A stretch of 64,000 nt of DNA from Roseinatronobacter sp052379845 (GCA_052379845.1 JBQTCF010000024.1); one strand, 5' to 3'; positions 27,356 to 35,806 are shown, numbered from the stretch's first letter. Notes: a model not told the origin generated them from the sequence alone. Translations and numbers: made by a program.

Positions 27356-28384
27356 TTAGCGCAGGTATCCCAAGTCGCGCCAGATCGCATAACCCTCACG
27401 GAACTCTGAATAGCTCTCATACACGCGCGCGAAGTCTGCATCCCGGGCAGACTCTTCCTCAACGACCTCTTCCCACGCGGCCCTAAGAGCATCGAGTATC
27501 TCATCCGAATAAGTCTCAATGCTGACGCCCCGCTCCCTCAACTCGTTTAAGGCGTCCACTTGAAGCGCCTCACCTTCTGCTAATCCATAGGTGATGTTCG
27601 CGTCACAAACGGTAGAGATCTTCATTTGCGTCGCGTCATCGAGACTCTCCCAAAGGTCCAAATTAATCATTAACTCCAGAAACGTAGCTTGCTGGTGCCA
27701 GCCCGGGAAGTAATAGTAGTTTGCAACTTGATAGAACCCGAGACTGAGATCGATAGCTGGCATCGAGAATTCCGCAGCGTCCAATGTTCCCAACTCCAAC
27801 GCTGGAAAGACATCTCCACCGGCCAGAAGTTGGGTCGATACACCTAGCTTCTCCATAACGCGCGCTCCTAAGCCCAAGAAGCGCATCCTGAGTCCGCGGA
27901 AATCCTCGACCGTTTCGATTGGTTCACGGAACCAGCCGGCTGCTTCAGGGGCGATGATACCACAGAAAAGTGACTTTATGTTGTGGGGCTCATAGAGCTC
28001 ATCAAACAACTCCTGGCCACCGCCGAATTTGATCCAAGCTAGATACTCGCCTGCCTCAGGTCCGAATGGCACAGCCGACATTAGCTGTAGGGCAGGTACA
28101 CGTCCCGCCCAAAATCCGGGAGTTGACCATCCTGCCTCAATCGCGCCGGTGCCAACGGCATCGAAGACCTCGAGAGCTGGAACGATTGCGCCCGGTTCTT
28201 GGAAATTGACGGTGATCTGGCCATCAGTGATATGCCCGATTTGATCTGCAATACGATGCCCCAGCGGCCCAAGCTGAATAAGCGCTCCAGGATATGTCGA
28301 CTGTAGATTCCAAGTCTCCTGAGCGCTTGCATTACCTGCAAACAGGATACCAGTCATCGTCGTCACGGCAATAAAGTTCTTCAT
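27356..28384 (-). CDS. dctP: TRAP transporter periplasmic substrate-binding protein (DctP, TakP-like)
   Basis: A 342-residue DctP protein with a signal peptide (MKNFIAVTTMTGILFAGNASA, cleavage about residue 21-22). Motifs WFREPIETVEDFRGLRMRFLGLG, GGDVFPALELGTLDAAEFSMP and FYQVANYYYFPGWHQQAT match the TakP group, which binds 2-oxo acids and related carboxylates; the conserved Arg in the RMRF segment pairs with the substrate carboxylate. A GGGAGGATCAAT ribosome site precedes the ATG. It is first in the dctPQM operon and presumably imports the acid degraded by the adjacent enzymes. Confidence 0.92.
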   Translation of the reverse strand: MKNFIAVTTMTGILFAGNASAQETWNLQSTYPGALIQLGPLGHRIADQIGHITDGQITVNFQEPGAIVPALEVFDAVGTGAIEAGWSTPGFWAGRVPALQLMSAVPFGPEAGEYLAWIKFGGGQELFDELYEPHNIKSLFCGIIAPEAAGWFREPIETVEDFRGLRMRFLGLGARVMEKLGVSTQLLAGGDVFPALELGTLDAAEFSMPAIDLSLGFYQVANYYYFPGWHQQATFLELMINLDLWESLDDATQMKISTVCDANITYGLAEGEALQVDALNELRERGVSIETYSDEILDALRAAWEEVVEEESARDADFARVYESYSEFREGYAIWRDLGYLR

Positions 28385-28954
28385 ATTGATCCTCCCATGT
28401 CTCTGTTTCTGACCGCGGCGTTCTCACTCGATTATCCCATGAGCGACTCCAGAAAAATCTGTGCCGCCATTCGGCTCCGTGCATTAACGACGCTAGCCTC
28501 CCACTCGCCTGCGTCGACGAGCAACCTCTGCTTAACAGTTTCATATACGATGTCAATGTTGTTTATATGAAACTCATGAGGAACAATGCTAGAATGATCG
28601 CACTGAAGCGAAAAGCCAAAGGTTTTGCTATGCAGGTCGAGCCCACATCTTGATTAGTGAATGCTGTGAATGGGCTAAGTGCGAGACATGGCCATCCGCA
28701 CCCTGGCCACCGAACTGGCAAAGGTGCCCGAAGTCGACCTGATGAAAAGCGCAGGAGCGTACGACTTTCACATGGTCATGCCCGTTGACGAGCAACGCCC
28801 ACAGGTCGCCAACCCCGATCTTTCGAAGTGCCGGATCGTCTCAACCCGCGAGGGCGGCCTTCTTCAACACGAAGACATACCCGAGGCAGCAGTTGATATC
28901 GCGCGGCTCTCAGGGTTAGCGTCACAAGCCTTGCCACGGACTTTGCCGCCGCAA

Positions 28955-29481
28955 TACCTTTGGATGTTTTGGGTCAAAGCCGCGCGCTTGTGCCGCTGTT
29001 ATTGCGATGCCAAGTTGGCGGCGATACCCGGCGGACCTATTTCTCCGTTGGCCTATTTCTTTCCTGACCGGGCTACCCTGGAGCTGCAGCGGCTCCATGC
29101 GCAGCACTCGGGCCCCGGCATTCCTTTCGCGAAGCCGCGCGGCTGATCAAAAGCTTCCTCTCCTGCCACCCGCCCCATCACACCACGGTGCGCGGCAGGT
29201 TGGGAATACGCAGCCACGGCTCGAGAAAAGTCGAAAGGCATCAGGTGATCCCGTTGAAGCACTGCCCAAAGGCGGTTTGACGGTTTTTCTGGACGGTGCC
29301 CACATCCGCTGTCGACCAGAGTATCAGCAGCGACACCTGGATCTTGTGGTCGGAAAGATTGAAAGCCGCAATACGAGTCGGCGATTTGGCTTGGTCGCCA
29401 ATGCGACGGCATCGCCAGGCAGCCGTATGCGAGAGGAGCTGTCAGGCTTTGGATGGAAACCAGGCCGTCTGTTGACGGTAG
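28955..29481 (+). pseudogene. ISKra4-like transposase remnant
   Basis: Fragments in two or more frames align with ISKra4-family transposases: CYCDAKLAAIPGGPISPLAYFFPDRATLELQRLHAQ (about 28995-29105), then after a frame change SFREAARLIKSFLSC, and GLTVFLDGAHIRCRPEYQQRHLDLVVGKIESRN followed by RRFGLVANATASP (to about 29430). Frameshifts and the abrupt end at about 29480, where an unrelated gene resumes, show a dead element. The 275-bp open stretch before it (28679-28950) has no recognised homology. Confidence 0.6.
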
Positions 29482-30045
29482 ATGCAGATCGTCTCGTTCG
29501 AAGACCTGTTCGGCGGCAAGCTCCACGCAGCGGTTGATCGCCAGCACCCGCGCGATCTCTATTACGTCAAGCTGCTCTACGAGAACGAAGGGCTGACAGG
29601 CGATCTGTTCCGCACCTTCCTGATCTATGTCGCAAGCTCACCGCACCCTGCGCATGAACTTCTAAACCCGAACCTGATCGATCTAGATCAGCCCTATGCG
29701 CAGCAATTCGAGGGCATGACCAAGACGCCCGTCGCGCTCGGCGAACTGCTGGAAACCCGCAAACGGCTGGTCGCTGATATCCGGTCGCGCCTCGATGACA
29801 ACACAAAGCGCTTTCTCCTTAGCCTGCATGACGGCACGCCTGAATTCGAGGCCATTGACCGCCTGCAGACGGCCGATCTGCCCGCCGTCAAATGGAAGCT
29901 GCTCAACCTCCGCAAGCTGATGGAACGAACGCCGGTAAACATGCCGCACAGCGCGCCGCACTCGCCAAATTATTTGGCTGATCCTGACTTCGCCGGCACC
30001 GAACCGGCGCCGGGGCGTTGCGGGGTGTCCCCGCTGGAAGGGTAG
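29482..30045 (+). pseudogene. AbiEii/AbiGii-family nucleotidyltransferase toxin, N-terminally truncated
   Basis: The frame begins VSFEDLFGGKLHAAVDRQHPRDLYYVKLL and continues ELLNPNLIDLDQPYAQQFEGMTKTPVALGELLETRKRLV to LPAVKWKLLNLRKLM. These are the C-terminal features of AbiEii-type nucleotidyltransferase toxins. The catalytic N-terminal half (the GS...DxD polymerase-beta-like motifs) is missing, replaced by ISKra4-like sequence, so the toxin is almost surely inactive. No AbiEi antitoxin is visible upstream. The 255 bp after it hold no gene I can support. Confidence 0.75.
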
Positions 30046-30300
30046 CGGAAAAGCGCCAGAGGCGGGTTGCAGCGACGGGAAGGCTTTCCCTCTCCCATGC
30101 CAACCGGGAACAACCGCGAGTCCGGCTTGCCGGCCTAGAGATAATGCCGAAACGACAATGTTTTGAACTAACCTCTTGTATTACCGTTAAAGTCTCGCCG
30201 ACATCATCGGCAAACGAAAGCGTCACGGGATATCCGTCCCGATAAATGCAGGTGTTGAAGTTTAGCTTTGTTAGGAAAAGGGAGGTTTCGAGCACCTGCT

Positions 30301-31212
30301 CTACCCAAACCAGGAGGACCCGGGTGTGCGGCTAATCATCCGGTCGTATGTCTCTTGCTCGGGCTCTTCAGAAAGCTCGAATCGTGACGCTGCGTCACCT
30401 AGGTGGAGTAGGGAAAGTGCGAAATCGTGAACTTCCGAGACCAGTGCGTGCTCGATGCAGGGTTCCTTGAACCAGATACCGGCGTCATGTTCACGCGTTG
30501 CTTTCCTTCTAACCAGTTCGGCATCCATTGCCGGAATCGAGGACCGGGGTATCTCTATCGGCGGTCGGCCAGATGTTTTGAAGTAGGCCCCTGTACGCAA
30601 AGCAGGATCGCTCGACCAGGCCCAATGAATAAAGCCGTCGATTGACTTAACAAGGACGGTGCGGCGCTCGGTGTACTGCAGCCAACGTAGCGTGGCTGCG
30701 ATCAGTGATACGCCGTAGCGATCAGCGCAAGCCCCAATGGCATCCAGATCGGGCTGTGCTTTTGGTGCAATCTGTCTGCGAAAGTCATCTAACGGCATGA
30801 GGAGGTTTGCTGCGAACTCGTTCGCCTCTTTCTCGATCTGTCGGTACTGGCTGTCCCAGCGCTCCATATCGTCGGTGCTGCACCGGATGCCGTCGGGATG
30901 ATCCTGTCTGTGCAAGAGATAATGGCCGAACTCATGGGCAAGCGTAAAGTTGATGCGTCCAGCCGATGCAGTGTCGGAATTGTAGAAGATACCCCAGCCT
31001 TTTTCACCGGGCGGAGCCTTGATGAGCGCGCCTTCAAAGCCAGGAAGCGTGCGCCCCTGCACAAGGCTTATCGGATCATCAGGAAAGCGTTGCCTGGAAA
31101 AGTCTTGCGCAAGCTCCCGAACATTAACCGGAAAGCGGTCGTCGCCACCCAAAGTGTTCAAGATGATGGTCAGGTCGTATGCCCATCGTTGTGGCGACTT
31201 CGGCTTTGTCAT
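30301..31212 (-). CDS. ImmA/IrrE-family metallo-endopeptidase
   Basis: A 303-residue protein with the zinc-protease signature HEFGHYLLH (His93, Glu94, His97) and the downstream EKEANEFAANLLMP with Glu132 as the likely third ligand. The first 90 residues form the usual N-terminal part, and about 150 C-terminal residues are a less conserved sensor-like extension. ImmA proteases typically cleave the XRE repressor encoded beside them. Its ATG overlaps the XRE gene stop (ATGA), supporting a functional pair, probably regulating the divergent ubiquitin-like operon. Confidence 0.9.
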   Translation of the reverse strand: MTKPKSPQRWAYDLTIILNTLGGDDRFPVNVRELAQDFSRQRFPDDPISLVQGRTLPGFEGALIKAPPGEKGWGIFYNSDTASAGRINFTLAHEFGHYLLHRQDHPDGIRCSTDDMERWDSQYRQIEKEANEFAANLLMPLDDFRRQIAPKAQPDLDAIGACADRYGVSLIAATLRWLQYTERRTVLVKSIDGFIHWAWSSDPALRTGAYFKTSGRPPIEIPRSSIPAMDAELVRRKATREHDAGIWFKEPCIEHALVSEVHDFALSLLHLGDAASRFELSEEPEQETYDRMISRTPGSSWFG

Positions 31213-31532
31213 CCGGGCTTACCCCACAGCTTCACCATCTCACGGATTTTCTCTTTGGTGTCAGGATCCATGTGTCTGTACTCGCGATAGAACTGAACAT
31301 CGACCGCATCTTCCTCTGTGATCGTCTGCTTTTCATCGAGGAGATATTCAATAGTAACCCCAAGAACTTCTGCAATTTTAGTCAGTTTTTCCGCCGATGG
31401 GCGCGGCGGATTCTTGTTCTCCAGCTCCCAAATGTAGCTTTTGCTGGAGTCCGAGAGATCAGCGAGTTTGTCGAGCGTAAGCTTTTGTTCCTTCCGTAAG
31501 CGGCGAATTTTTCCTCCCAGGCCGTTGGTCAT
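31209..31532 (-). CDS. XRE-family transcriptional regulator
   Basis: A 107-residue repressor-like protein: helix-turn-helix at about 7-62 (IRRLRKEQKLTLDKLADLSDSSKSYIWELENKNPPRPSAEKLTKIA) and a C-terminal tail (EEDAVDVQFYREYRHMDPDTKEKIREMVKLWG) seen in XRE partners of ImmA proteases. It is divergent from the DUF2188/ubiquitin-like operon. Two similar inverted-repeat sites in the 141-bp gap are probable operators. DNA-damage or stress-triggered cleavage by the adjacent ImmA protein is the usual switch. Confidence 0.88.
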   Translation of the reverse strand: MTNGLGGKIRRLRKEQKLTLDKLADLSDSSKSYIWELENKNPPRPSAEKLTKIAEVLGVTIEYLLDEKQTITEEDAVDVQFYREYRHMDPDTKEKIREMVKLWGKPG

Positions 31533-31673
31533 GTGGCGGCTTCTCCCATCATCTTTTTGTTCGGTAAAGGCATACTTTACATGCTTGACTTCCGACTTTC
31601 AACAGATATATGGTGTTCGGAATAGACATACTTTTTATGCCTGAACCCCCAACTAACAGGAGGCAGGGAAAAC
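31533..31673 (+). promoter_or_regulatory. Divergent control region with paired operator-like sites
   Basis: Two near-identical dyads occur: GCATACTTTACATGC (31569-31583) and ACATACTTTTTATGC (31626-31640), both of the form CATACTTTnnATG. Between them is a plausible plus-strand promoter, TTGACT (31584-31589) and TATGGT (31608-31613) with 18-bp spacing. The sites flank the promoter, so binding of the adjacent XRE protein could block transcription of 31674-33765. Inferred from pattern only. Confidence 0.55.
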
Positions 31674-31907
31674 ATGAGCAAGGGACCGAAGACCCATCAC
31701 ATCGCGCCGAATCCGGCAGGCGGATGGGATGTTAAGCGTGGCGGCGCATCACGCGCCAGCAGCCACCATGACACTAAGCAGAGCGCCGTCGATCGCGGAC
31801 GTGAAATCCGCCGCAACCAACAAAGCGAACTGCGCATCTACAACCGCGACGGACGGATCGCCAGCAGCGATAGCCACGGTGGCGACCCGTTCCCGCCCAA
31901 AGGCTAA
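31674..31907 (+). CDS. DUF2188-family protein
   Basis: A 77-residue protein with the DUF2188 pattern: HHIAPNPAGGWDVKRGGASRASSHHDT, SAVDRGREIRRNQQSELRIYNRDGRI and the ending DPFPPKG. The family is small, widespread and of unknown function, often near mobile or defence genes. It is the first gene of the operon, 17 bp before the ubiquitin-like gene, after an AGGAGGCAGG ribosome site. Whether it takes part in conjugation is unknown. Confidence 0.8.
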   Translation: MSKGPKTHHIAPNPAGGWDVKRGGASRASSHHDTKQSAVDRGREIRRNQQSELRIYNRDGRIASSDSHGGDPFPPKG

Positions 31908-31924
31908 ACAGAAAGGACACAGCC

Positions 31925-32191
31925 ATGGCGAAAGACGAAAAAGGCAAACCCGAGAAAGAATACACGATTGTCGTGAACGGCCGCGAGAAGACGGTGACGG
32001 CAACCGAGCTTGGTCAGGACGATCTGGTCGCCCTCGCCTATGAGAACCCTCCCACCGGCGCGATGATCTGCTTCACGATCACTTACCGGCGCGGCCAAGG
32101 CAACAAGCCCGAGGGCACGCTGGATGAAGGCGAGACGGTGAAGCTGAAGGAGGGCATGATCTTCAATGTCACAGCAACTGATAAGTCGTAA
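31925..32191 (+). CDS. Ubiquitin-like protein, multiubiquitin family, single domain
   Basis: An 88-residue protein with one beta-grasp domain of the multiubiquitin type: EYTIVVNGREKTVTATELGQDDLVALAYENPPTGAM, ITYRRGQGNKPEGTLDEGETVKLKEGMIFNVTATDKS. The family usually carries several such domains in tandem; here there is one. It has no C-terminal Gly-Gly and ends in Asp-Lys-Ser, so the conjugated end either needs no diglycine or is processed. The gene overlaps the E1-like gene by 26 bp. Role by family: the modifier that is activated and attached. Confidence 0.85.
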   Translation: MAKDEKGKPEKEYTIVVNGREKTVTATELGQDDLVALAYENPPTGAMICFTITYRRGQGNKPEGTLDEGETVKLKEGMIFNVTATDKS

Positions 32192-33350
32192 CGCCGATCT
32201 GAAGGCCCTCGAAGAAGACGGATACGAGGTGGCTATAATGGCTAGCCACCTCGTTATCTTCAACGTACCTTACGTGAGTGCAAACCGCGAAGTTAAGCGC
32301 GGCATGCTCGTGTCCGTTCTGCAGATGAATGGGGGCGAGACGATTAAACCGAGCGACCACAAGGCATACTTCGCCGGTGAACATCCTTGCGATTCGGCCG
32401 GCCACCCGCTCGAACCCATCAGGCATTCAAGCAAACGTCAGACCCTCGGCAAGGACATAACGGTAGACCACATGTTTTCGGCAAAACCGAAAGAAGGCTA
32501 TCGCGACTACCAGCACAAGATGACAACCTATGTTGAGATGATCGCCTCGCCTGCGCGGAAAATCGACCCGACGGCGGATGCGCGAACGTATGTGGTGGCA
32601 AATTCCGATGAACCCGATCCGGTGTTCAACTACCATGACACGGCTTCGACACGAGCCGGGATCGGTGGACTTTCAGAAAAGCTGGCAATGAGCAAAGTTG
32701 CCATAGTCGGTCTAGGCGGCACGGGCTCATACGTGCTCGACCTGATTGCCAAAACGCCCATCCGTGAGCTGCACCTCGTCGATGGGGATGATTTCCTGCA
32801 GCACAACGCATTCCGCAGCCCCGGCGCGCCGAGTATCGAAACCCTGCGAGAGCGGAAAAAGAAGGTGGATTACTTTGCTGCGCTGTATGAGCCCATGCGT
32901 AAGGGCATCATCCCGCATCCAGTGTACCTCGACGAGGCGACCGCGACTCTGCTGGACAAGATGGATTTCGTCTTCGTTTGCGTTGACTCAGGTGCAGCCA
33001 AGCGCCCGGTGGTCGAACGCCTCGAAGCAAAGGGCATCTCCTTCATCGATGTCGGTATGGGCATCCAGATGGGCGATGATGCGCTCGTGGGTGTGCTGCG
33101 AGTGACGCTAAGCACCGCCGAACACCGCGAGCCCCTGCGACGCCGTGTTGGTATGAGTGATGCGGACATTGACGATGCCTACGCCACCAACATCCAGGTG
33201 GCTGACCTGAACGCCCTGAACGCCACGTTCGCAGTGATCCGGTGGAAGAAACTGGCCGGTTTTTATGCTGATTTTGAAGGCGAACATTCCAGCAACTACA
33301 CAATCGACGGGAACACAATCGACAACATGGACAGGCGAGATGGCAATTAA
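32166..33350 (+). CDS. E1-like ThiF adenylyltransferase with N-terminal DUF6791-like region
   Basis: A 394-residue protein. Residues about 175-390 are a ThiF/E1 Rossmann domain: nucleotide loop VGLGGTGSY (181-189), HLVDGDDFLQHNAFRSPGA (acidic 206-209 and Asn/Arg for ATP) and VFVCVDSG. Residues about 1-150 match the DUF6791-type region found fused to such E1 proteins; it may be an E2-like or target-binding part. Only two cysteines are present (Cys75, Cys272), so a standard E1 thioester Cys is not evident. It should adenylate the upstream ubiquitin-like protein. Confidence 0.87.
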   Translation: MSQQLISRNADLKALEEDGYEVAIMASHLVIFNVPYVSANREVKRGMLVSVLQMNGGETIKPSDHKAYFAGEHPCDSAGHPLEPIRHSSKRQTLGKDITVDHMFSAKPKEGYRDYQHKMTTYVEMIASPARKIDPTADARTYVVANSDEPDPVFNYHDTASTRAGIGGLSEKLAMSKVAIVGLGGTGSYVLDLIAKTPIRELHLVDGDDFLQHNAFRSPGAPSIETLRERKKKVDYFAALYEPMRKGIIPHPVYLDEATATLLDKMDFVFVCVDSGAAKRPVVERLEAKGISFIDVGMGIQMGDDALVGVLRVTLSTAEHREPLRRRVGMSDADIDDAYATNIQVADLNALNATFAVIRWKKLAGFYADFEGEHSSNYTIDGNTIDNMDRRDGN

Positions 33351-33765
33351 AAATATTTCACACCAGTTTGTGGGCGCGATCCCCGAACATATCAAGGAGG
33401 GTGTCCTCTACCTTGCGATGGATTACGCGACGGCCATTCACAAATGCGCCTGCGGCTGCGGGCGTGAGGTTGTCACACCGTTTAGCCCGACCGACTGGAA
33501 GATGGGCTATGACGGTGTCTCGGTTTCCCTTTCGCCGTCTATCGGAAACTGGAGCTTTCCCTGCCGGTCACATTATTGGATCAAGCACAGCAATATCCGG
33601 TGGGCGGGCGACATGACCGACGAACAAGTTGCCGCCGGCCGGCAACAGGATCGCCGCTCCAAGGATCGTTATTTCAAAACAACCGAAGCCGAGCCAAGGC
33701 AGAAAAGCGCTGAGACACCAACCGGCTTCTGGCAACGTATCGTGTATTGGTTCCGTCGTAAGTGA
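33340..33765 (+). CDS. DUF6527-family protein of the ubiquitin-like operon
   Basis: A 141-residue protein with a Cys-rich knuckle HKCACGCGREV (Cys36, Cys38, Cys40), followed by SVSLSPSIGNWSFPCRSHYWIKHSNIRWA with Cys75, Ser77 and His78, and a basic tail. This is the DUF6527 pattern that accompanies ThiF and multiubiquitin genes. The cysteines suggest a zinc site; the conserved Ser and His could form a protease-like dyad that trims or removes the modifier. Start at 33340 overlaps the E1 gene by 11 bp. Function is inferred. Confidence 0.8.
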   Translation: MAIKNISHQFVGAIPEHIKEGVLYLAMDYATAIHKCACGCGREVVTPFSPTDWKMGYDGVSVSLSPSIGNWSFPCRSHYWIKHSNIRWAGDMTDEQVAAGRQQDRRSKDRYFKTTEAEPRQKSAETPTGFWQRIVYWFRRK

Positions 33766-33774
33766 TAAATGCTC

Positions 33775-34290
33775 CCCGCGCTTGTGGCCATAGCCGCCTC
33801 CCTTTCTTTGGCCGCGCCGGTGAACTTTTTCCAGCGCGCGCTGCTTCCACTTTTTGTGCAGCATGAAGCGCCAAGCGCTCTTGCTGCTGCGTCAAGAACA
33901 GCGCCTGGTCCTTCTGCGCAAGCGCCAGCCAGCGCGCTGTTCGCGAGCACGCTCTTCAATGGCTTTTTGCTGCGCGCGGGCCTGATCATGAGCTTGCGCG
34001 ACCGACGATAATGATGCCGGGTCGAGCGCCTTCATCCGCGCGCGCATATTCTTAGCGGCTGACATCCTTGAAATAGCGTGACAGGGAATGCACATCGCCG
34101 AACCGGTCCACGACGGCAAAGGCGCGGCGATCGCCACGGGCAAGAATATAGCCCCGCTCTTCCAGCGCGTGCCGAAAGGCGACCGCGCTGTCCGCCTCGC
34201 GCCAAGCGGCGGTGATTTCTTCGCGCCGTTGCTCAGGCGTGACGCCGGATTTTTGCCGCCGGGCTTTCGCCGGACGACCTCATGCAAATG
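33775..34290 (-). pseudogene. Relaxase C-terminal remnants
   Basis: On the minus strand, codons at about 34267-34056 read RQKSGVTPEQRREEITAAW, then READSAVAFRHALEERGYILARGDRRAF, AVVDRFGDVHSLSRYFKDVSR and a stop. This matches the C-terminal part of MobQ/TraA-type plasmid relaxases (ALEARGY.LA.GDRR.FVVVD..G.VHSL.R). A further helical, Gln/Ala-rich stretch in other frames (LDPASLSSVAQAHDQARAQQ; LTQQQERLALHAAQKVEAA) reaches about 33775. The relaxase domain is missing and frames are shifted, so this is debris of a mobilisation gene. Confidence 0.6.
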
Positions 34291-34295
34291 AAGCG

Positions 34296-34343
34296 GGTTG
34301 CGGGGACAGGATTTGAACCTGTGACCTTCAGGTTATGAGCCTA
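34296..34343 (-). tRNA. 3' fragment of an initiator tRNA-Met gene (possible attachment site)
   Basis: The minus strand contains AGGCTCATAACCTGAAGG, then a T-arm GTCACAGGTTCAAATCCTG and the acceptor end TCCCCGCAACC. This is the anticodon loop (CAT) through acceptor 3' strand of alphaproteobacterial tRNA-fMet. The 5' part is absent, so it is not functional. Such 3' tRNA pieces are what tyrosine integrases duplicate when elements insert into tRNA genes; it probably marks a former island end. Confidence 0.75.
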
Positions 34344-34512
34344 CTGGCCCCATATCTACTATCTGCGTTCTTCTGTCGGCAGATGCCGCGTGGGACCATT
34401 CAATTATGTGGGGTCACGCCGCGCACCGGAAGAGCGGCATAGCCGACTGCGTCACGAAAGCGGCATAGGCTTACAGCTTTTCACCATTTTTGGCCCACCG
34501 CTCATGTGACAT

Positions 34513-35580
34513 TCATGATGTCACCCGCCACATCCGAAACCGCCCCTGCCCTGTCACTTCCCGGATAAGCCCGCATGCTTCCATCCACTCCAGATTGCGC
34601 TGTACCGCGGCGCGGCTTGCACCGGTCAGCTTTTCGGCCATCGGCGCGGAGATCAGCGGCCATTCGGTCAACACGCGGCGCAGGGCTGGCGGTGTACGGC
34701 CTGACAGCTTAGCCATCGCAGCTTGCGCGCGTTGGTCCCAAGCTTCGATATCATCAAGCTGACGCATCGCGGTCAGAATCGCAGCCTCCATCCCATCGAG
34801 CCAACGACTGAGGCGGTCGCAAGCTGTGCCACTCCCGCGTAGCCCCCCTGCCCCGCCCATGGCAAGTGGTGCAAAAACTGCACCTTTACTCTGCCCAACT
34901 GCAAAGCGAGCGGCGGTGATCGCGGCCTCAGTCCGCCCCCCCTGCCCGTCCAGCCCCGCGAGTGCCCAGAGGTGATACCCCATGCAAGCCCGGCTTATCG
35001 GATGCAGTAGATGCGAAGCCTCCATCAGCTCTGACCAGCCCTGGGCGTGATCAGAGAATTGCGCATCCCCTTCATTCTTGTTGTCCGATTCATGACGGCC
35101 GAGGAATTCTGCCAACCCTGCCTCGGGACCTGGCCCACTGGTCAGTCTGCGCACTGACCAGCCCGCGCTGGCAAGGGCGCCCGCATCATCTTGCACACCA
35201 GACAGGCGCAGCCCGACCCACAGTGCCAGCCGATCCGTGCCAATCCGGTCCCCCGCAAACCAGCTCAATTCCGCAGCCTCGATCAATGCTAGTCGATGCC
35301 GCCACCCCTCAGGGCCGCGCAGCAGTCGATCATCCAACGCCCCAAGCTTGCCCGCAACATGCGCAAGCCGCGCGGCCAATCCGGCCTCGGCCTGTTTCCA
35401 GTCATCGACGAGCGTGACCTCTGATGGATCGGACCTTGGGCCAGGCGGCAGAAAATCCGGCTCGTCTTCAAGCGGTCCCGGCAAAAACCACAAATCTTCT
35501 TCAGGGGCAGATATGGCCTCGTCAGAAGGGCCAGGGCTTTCGCTCAATATGTCATGCAGGATTGGGCTTTCGCGCTTCAT
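34513..35580 (-). CDS. DUF1612-like plasmid protein with C-terminal helix-turn-helix
   Basis: A 355-residue protein. Residues about 60-285 form a helical domain with RLAHVAGKLGALDDRL, RLALIEAAELSWFAGDRI and RACMGYHLWALAGLDGQGGRTEAA. The end is a winged helix: WPLISAPMAEKLTGASRAAVQRNLEWMEACGLIREVTGQGRFRMWR. This arrangement resembles the RHE_PE00001/DUF1612 proteins of rhizobial and roseobacter plasmids; function unknown, probably DNA-binding. A perfect dyad sits just upstream of its ATG. Confidence 0.6.
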   Translation of the reverse strand: MKRESPILHDILSESPGPSDEAISAPEEDLWFLPGPLEDEPDFLPPGPRSDPSEVTLVDDWKQAEAGLAARLAHVAGKLGALDDRLLRGPEGWRHRLALIEAAELSWFAGDRIGTDRLALWVGLRLSGVQDDAGALASAGWSVRRLTSGPGPEAGLAEFLGRHESDNKNEGDAQFSDHAQGWSELMEASHLLHPISRACMGYHLWALAGLDGQGGRTEAAITAARFAVGQSKGAVFAPLAMGGAGGLRGSGTACDRLSRWLDGMEAAILTAMRQLDDIEAWDQRAQAAMAKLSGRTPPALRRVLTEWPLISAPMAEKLTGASRAAVQRNLEWMEACGLIREVTGQGRFRMWRVTS

Positions 35581-35584
35581 GTGC

Positions 35585-35604
35585 GCAAAATATACTTATT
35601 TTGC
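35585..35604. promoter_or_regulatory. Perfect 8-bp dyad before the DUF1612-like gene
   Basis: GCAAAATA-tact-TATTTTGC, five nucleotides upstream of the start codon at 35580 (minus strand). Its position over the ribosome-binding or promoter region suggests autoregulation by the encoded helix-turn-helix protein. No other copy was noticed in the window. Confidence 0.5.
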
Positions 35605-35806
35605 AAACTACCCAAGTGTTTTGTACGACTGCATCAGATCTACATATATAGCATGGCTACACGAGGTTGCACAGCTTTGCTCTGATTGCGCTCAGTGCAA
35701 GGAAACCAAGGGCTTTTACAACAGCGTGGCCACAGAGAGAGCCCTTGCATTCGTTTATAAACGGTCGTTTATTGGCCGTATCCGTAACTGCAAAAGGCAG
35801 GATTTG

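Noticed and set aside
34296..34343. Functional tRNA gene
   Set aside because: The D-arm and 5' acceptor strand are absent, so it cannot fold into a tRNA.
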